In this document: piece after piece, positions 6,539 through 8,871 of the stretch
How the letters are laid out: every line of letters begins with the position of its first letter
Numbering within the stretch: the first letter of the stretch is position 1
NCBI GenBank assembly: GCA_046582565.1
Contig: JAYGED010000223.1
Span: 1 to 8,871, forward strand
Length of the DNA: 8,871 nucleotides
From: JAYGED01 sp046582565
Lineage (GTDB): Bacteria; Pseudomonadota; Alphaproteobacteria; JAAXGF01
Direction: 5' to 3'
Notes under the pieces: generated by a model
The model's database searches: none
Seen by the model: the letters and a program-made list of their open reading frames with translations, nothing else
Told to the model about the DNA's origin: nothing
Position numbers and translations under genes: made by a program

Positions 6539-7737
6539 TCGATACGCTTGTGGTCAATGCAGCACCCGGCGAAATGCGTATCGCACTGCTCGACGGTGAG
6601 CGCACGGTGGAGATTTATCATCACCGGGATGGGGCCCTGAGCGTCCTCGGTAATCTCTATCTCGGGCGGGTCACGGCAATGCTGCCCGGCGCCAAAGGGG
6701 CGTTCATCGATATCGGGCTGGATCGTCCCGGCTTCCTCAATGCCGGTGATGCCCGAACCATGGCCAACGACGCCGTCACGCCGATCAACCGCGCCCTCCA
6801 CGAGGGCGAGGCGGTGCTGGTTCAGGTCAGCCGCGACGCGCTGCATCAAAAAGGCCCGCGCCTCACCATGCGGCCCACTCTGGCGGGGCGCTATCTGGTG
6901 TTCAGTCCGGGCCAGGGCGCAATCGAGGTATCCCGGCGCATCACCCAGCGGTTGGAGCGCAAGCGCTTGAAGCAGATCGTGGCTGATGTCGCGGACGGGA
7001 CAGACGGCTTCACCCTGCGCAGCGCGGCCCAGGGCGTCGAGCCGCCGCTGATCCTCGCCGATATGGCGAGCCTGCATGACGCCTGGAAAGAGGCCCAGGC
7101 GCTTCGCCCCCAGGCAACGCCGCCGGCCTGTCTCTGGACCGCCCCGGAGCCGCTGGAGCGAGCCTTGATGGACTATCCTGGCCTGCGCCGCGTCATCATT
7201 GACGACCCCGCAACCCTGGCCAGGGCCCGTCGGTTTCTTCCCGAGGCCGTCTTGCAGCCTTATCGCCACGGAGAGCCCATCTTCGAGAGCTTCCATGTGG
7301 AGGCGGCTCTGGAAGAGGCATTCGAGGCGCGGGTTGCGCTGCTATCGGGGGCCGCCGTGATTATCGAGGAGACCAACGCGCTCTGCGCCATCGATGTGGA
7401 CAGCGGCGGCGCCAGGGGAAATCTTGCCATCAACCTGGAAGCCGCCGAGGTGATCGCCCACCAGCTCCGCCTGCGCGCCATCGGCGGCATCATCGTGATT
7501 GATTTCCTGCGCCTGACCAAAGGCTCCCAGCGCCGGCACCTCATCGAGGCCATGGCCGTCTTCCTGAGCCCTGACAAAGACGCCACGGCGCCGGAGGGTT
7601 TCTCGGCACTTGGCCTGGTGGAAATGCGCCGCCGCCGCACCCGCCCGTCACTCTCGGAAATTCTCGGGGCTCCGGGTGAAGCCGCCAAAAACCCGGCGAC
7701 CATCGCTCTCGACCGCGCCCGCGCCGAAAAACGATGA
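6535..7737 (+). CDS. rng: Short RNase E/G family endoribonuclease without zinc-link
   Basis: Single-strand RNA endonuclease of the RNase E/G family, 400 aa from the ATG that overlaps the maf stop. An S1-type RNA-binding segment occupies about 37-120 (LGNLYLGRVTAMLPGAKGAFIDIG), GFTLRSAA (158-165) corresponds to the 5'-sensor region, and the DNase-I-like catalytic part has AIDVDSG (Asp287) and GGIIVIDF (Asp323), matching the two magnesium aspartates of E. coli RNase E (D303, D346). The loop between them is shorter than in E. coli. The protein stops soon after EMRRRRTRPSLSEIL; the CPxC zinc-link and small domain that follow in canonical RNase G (about 489 aa) are absent. Short forms next to yacG are, as I recall, usual in alphaproteobacteria, so this is probably a natural variant and not a broken gene. 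RNA targets unknown. Confidence 0.9.
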   Translation: MIDTLVVNAAPGEMRIALLDGERTVEIYHHRDGALSVLGNLYLGRVTAMLPGAKGAFIDIGLDRPGFLNAGDARTMANDAVTPINRALHEGEAVLVQVSRDALHQKGPRLTMRPTLAGRYLVFSPGQGAIEVSRRITQRLERKRLKQIVADVADGTDGFTLRSAAQGVEPPLILADMASLHDAWKEAQALRPQATPPACLWTAPEPLERALMDYPGLRRVIIDDPATLARARRFLPEAVLQPYRHGEPIFESFHVEAALEEAFEARVALLSGAAVIIEETNALCAIDVDSGGARGNLAINLEAAEVIAHQLRLRAIGGIIVIDFLRLTKGSQRRHLIEAMAVFLSPDKDATAPEGFSALGLVEMRRRRTRPSLSEILGAPGEAAKNPATIALDRARAEKR

Positions 7738-7777
7738 GGCTTATCAACCGCAGGATTGACGTATAGGCTGCCAAGCC

Positions 7778-7951
7778 ATGGAGGATAAATCGAGCCACAG
7801 CCCCTGCCCGAATTGCGGCGATCCGCCCGATAAGGCCTACGCGCCGTTCTGTTCGCGGCGCTGCGCCGAGGTGGATCTCGGCCATTGGTTCAATGAAAAC
7901 TACATCGTCGCCGGCAGGCCCGCCGAAGATATCGGCGGTGAAGAGGATTAG
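7778..7951 (+). CDS. yacG: DNA gyrase inhibitor / zinc-binding protein YacG
   Basis: A 57-aa zinc protein. E. coli YacG binds the GyrB C-terminal domain and inhibits gyrase binding to DNA. The sequence has both cysteine pairs: CPNC (Cys10, Cys13) and FCSRRC (Cys25, Cys29), followed by the family signature CAEVDLGHWFNENYIVAG and an acidic C-terminus ending GEED. Length and ligand spacing are usual for the family. The ATG at 7778 is the only start that gives the complete zinc finger; its ribosome site is poor. It follows the RNase gene after 40 bases and is the last protein gene of the housekeeping run. Its TAG stop lies within the left arm of a 7-bp inverted repeat. Confidence 0.95.
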   Translation: MEDKSSHSPCPNCGDPPDKAYAPFCSRRCAEVDLGHWFNENYIVAGRPAEDIGGEED

Positions 7952-7965
7952 AGGCCAGCGGGCTC

Positions 7966-7982
7966 TGGACAGCGGCTGTCCA
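7966..7982. promoter_or_regulatory. Palindrome over the tRNA promoter -35 box
   Basis: TGGACAG-CGG-CTGTCCA is a perfect inverted repeat with 7-base arms. In RNA it would be a stable hairpin 14 bases after the yacG stop, but no T-run follows, so a simple intrinsic terminator is unlikely. Because its left arm coincides with the -35 box of the tRNA-Phe promoter it could equally be an operator. Confidence 0.5.
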
Positions 7983-7995
7983 AATCCGTTATAAG
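7966..7995 (+). promoter_or_regulatory. Promoter of the tRNA-Phe gene
   Basis: TGGACA (7966-7971) and TATAAG (7990-7995) each match the sigma-70 consensus at five of six bases, with an 18-base spacer. Transcription would start near 8002. The bases after the -10 box (CCGGCC) form a GC-rich discriminator, the type linked to stringent (ppGpp) control of stable RNA genes. It is the best promoter match that I see in the window and is correctly placed for the tRNA. Confidence 0.65.
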
Positions 7996-8002
7996 CCGGC
8001 CT

Positions 8003-8022
8003 CTTGATCGGTTCCGATCAAG
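8003..8022 (+). other. Perfect hairpin in the 5' leader of pre-tRNA-Phe
   Basis: CTTGATCGG and CCGATCAAG are exact inverted arms separated by TT. The element begins at the predicted transcription start and ends six bases before the tRNA. In the precursor RNA it would fold beside the acceptor stem, where RNase P cuts. It could assist processing or protect the 5' end; a DNA-binding role is also possible. Confidence 0.55.
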
Positions 8023-8028
8023 CACGAT

Positions 8029-8104
<76 letters not shown>

Positions 8105-8871
8105 TTCTTTCTTATTGAAAAATATACGTTATTTCCGATATCCGCTAACGCTGCTATGCTGGGCGTTTGGATAGCGTGTGTAATTCCTGTGTAGCCGTGT
8201 CACTCGTTTCGTTCGGTGAAGGTTCTGGTATTCCCCTCCCAATGGCCTTGATTGCTTGGTCGATATGGGTGCCGTGAACGTGGGTGTAGCGGAGTACCAT
8301 CGCCAATGTCTTGTGGCCGGAGATGCGCTGGATCGTCGGCAGATCGACGCCTGCCTGTACGAGGTTCGTTATCGCTGTATGCCGCATGACATGGGGTGTC
8401 ACCAGGGTTGGATCGAGACCGGCGCTGATTACGGCGCGGCGATAAGGCTTGTCCATTCGGTCACGATGGCCGGTCAGGCTGGCGTTGGGGCAAGGAGAGG
8501 GGAATATCCAGCCATCCTGATCGTCGGCACTATCCCGCTCTGTTCTCAGAATGTCGGTAAGCTCTGGCGTGATTGGTTGTTCTCGGACGCCCGCTTTTGC
8601 CTGGGGGATGAAAAGCCGGTTGTGATCGAGGTCTAGTTGATCAAACCGGGACCGCAGTATTTCGCTGTGACGCATCGCCGTGTTAAGCCCGAAGGCAACG
8701 AACAGCCAGCAATAAGCATCCTGGTCGGCGATAGCGGCCTTCAGCAGAGCATCGGCTTGCTTGTCGCTGAGCACGACGATCCGTCCGGCGTCCTCGTCCA
8801 GTTTTTTCACCCGGCAGGGCAGGGCCTTGACCCATCGCCAATCGACGGCCCTGTTGAACAGATGCGAGAGT
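8105..8871. mobile_element. Edge of an integrated genomic island (right part not seen)
   Basis: From the tRNA-Phe 3' end onward the conserved housekeeping order stops, a short AT-rich spacer (8105-8153) follows and a tyrosine integrase converges on the tRNA. This arrangement is typical of tRNA-targeted islands and prophages. Only the integrase end is visible; cargo, the second attachment repeat and any excisionase are outside. Confidence 0.65.
8154..8871 (-). CDS. Tyrosine recombinase/integrase, N-terminus outside the window
   Basis: Site-specific recombinase of the phage-integrase family, presumably inserting the neighbouring island into tRNA-Phe. The frame stays open to the right edge: 238 residues are visible, beginning LSHLFNRAVDWRWVKALPCR, the usual link between core-binding and catalytic domains, so a GTG at 8810 is not the true start. 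All catalytic residues are present (numbered in the fragment): Arg67 in TAMRHSEIL, Lys92, His160 and Arg163 in HVMRH, His186 in ISGHKT and the nucleophile Tyr195 in RYTHVH. About 43 residues follow Tyr195, a somewhat long polar tail. The N-terminal arm and part of the core-binding domain, perhaps 100-150 residues, are missing. It appears functional. The gene runs toward the tRNA, leaving 49 bases between them. Confidence 0.93.
   Translation of the reverse strand, partial: LSHLFNRAVDWRWVKALPCRVKKLDEDAGRIVVLSDKQADALLKAAIADQDAYCWLFVAFGLNTAMRHSEILRSRFDQLDLDHNRLFIPQAKAGVREQPITPELTDILRTERDSADDQDGWIFPSPCPNASLTGHRDRMDKPYRRAVISAGLDPTLVTPHVMRHTAITNLVQAGVDLPTIQRISGHKTLAMVLRYTHVHGTHIDQAIKAIGRGIPEPSPNETSDTATQELHTLSKRPA

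Larger units (their letters stand above)
7950..8004. repeat. Distant 7-bp inverted repeat around the tRNA promoter
   Basis: AGAGGCC (7950-7956) is complementary to GGCCTCT (7998-8004). The pair encloses the smaller palindrome at 7966-7982 and could form a branched structure in a read-through yacG transcript. It may be a coincidence of GC-rich sequence. Confidence 0.35.

Noticed and set aside
8256..8636. Plus-strand frame of 126 codons inside the integrase region
   Set aside because: It is antisense to the integrase catalytic domain, where all catalytic residues are read on the minus strand.

Overview
The window looks like a chromosomal segment of a GC-rich alphaproteobacterium, most likely of the Rhodospirillales type. 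The indicators are a UPF0262 protein (a family I know only from Alphaproteobacteria), the tightly packed order murA, UPF0262, small phosphatase, infA, maf, short RNase E/G, yacG, tRNA-Phe, and a Tad-type Flp pilin. The genus cannot be fixed from the sequence alone.

Layout. At the left edge a Flp/Fap pilin gene runs leftward out of the window. A divergent, partly AT-rich intergenic region of about 460 bp follows; it carries an exact 35-bp tandem duplication on the pilin side and a small palindrome on the other side. From 603 to 7951 every gene reads rightward: a 2-keto-4-pentenoate hydratase-family enzyme; a NatA/NatB-type ABC exporter pair joined by an ATGA overlap; murA (first committed step of peptidoglycan synthesis); UPF0262; a low-molecular-weight tyrosine-phosphatase-like protein that starts inside the UPF0262 stop codon; infA (IF-1); maf (nucleotide pyrophosphatase); a short RNase E/G joined to maf by an ATGA overlap; and yacG (zinc-binding gyrase inhibitor). 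The string is core housekeeping: cell wall, translation initiation, nucleotide-pool hygiene, RNA processing and topology control. Overlaps and short gaps suggest long transcripts with translational coupling.

A tRNA-Phe(GAA) gene with its own strong-looking promoter ends the housekeeping block. Fifty bases beyond it, converging on the tRNA, is a tyrosine recombinase whose N-terminus lies outside the window. This is the classic edge of an integrated genomic island, which would extend to the right.

Most notable points: the NatA-like ATPase appears to lack the three-residue segment holding the H-loop histidine; the 35-bp tandem duplication lies upstream of the pilin; the RNase E/G is short and lacks the zinc-link cysteines; palindromes overlap the tRNA promoter and its 5' leader; and the tRNA-Phe/integrase junction marks a likely island. 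I found no CRISPR array, insertion sequence, or clearly undescribed multi-gene system in the visible part. The unseen island to the right is the best place to look for one.
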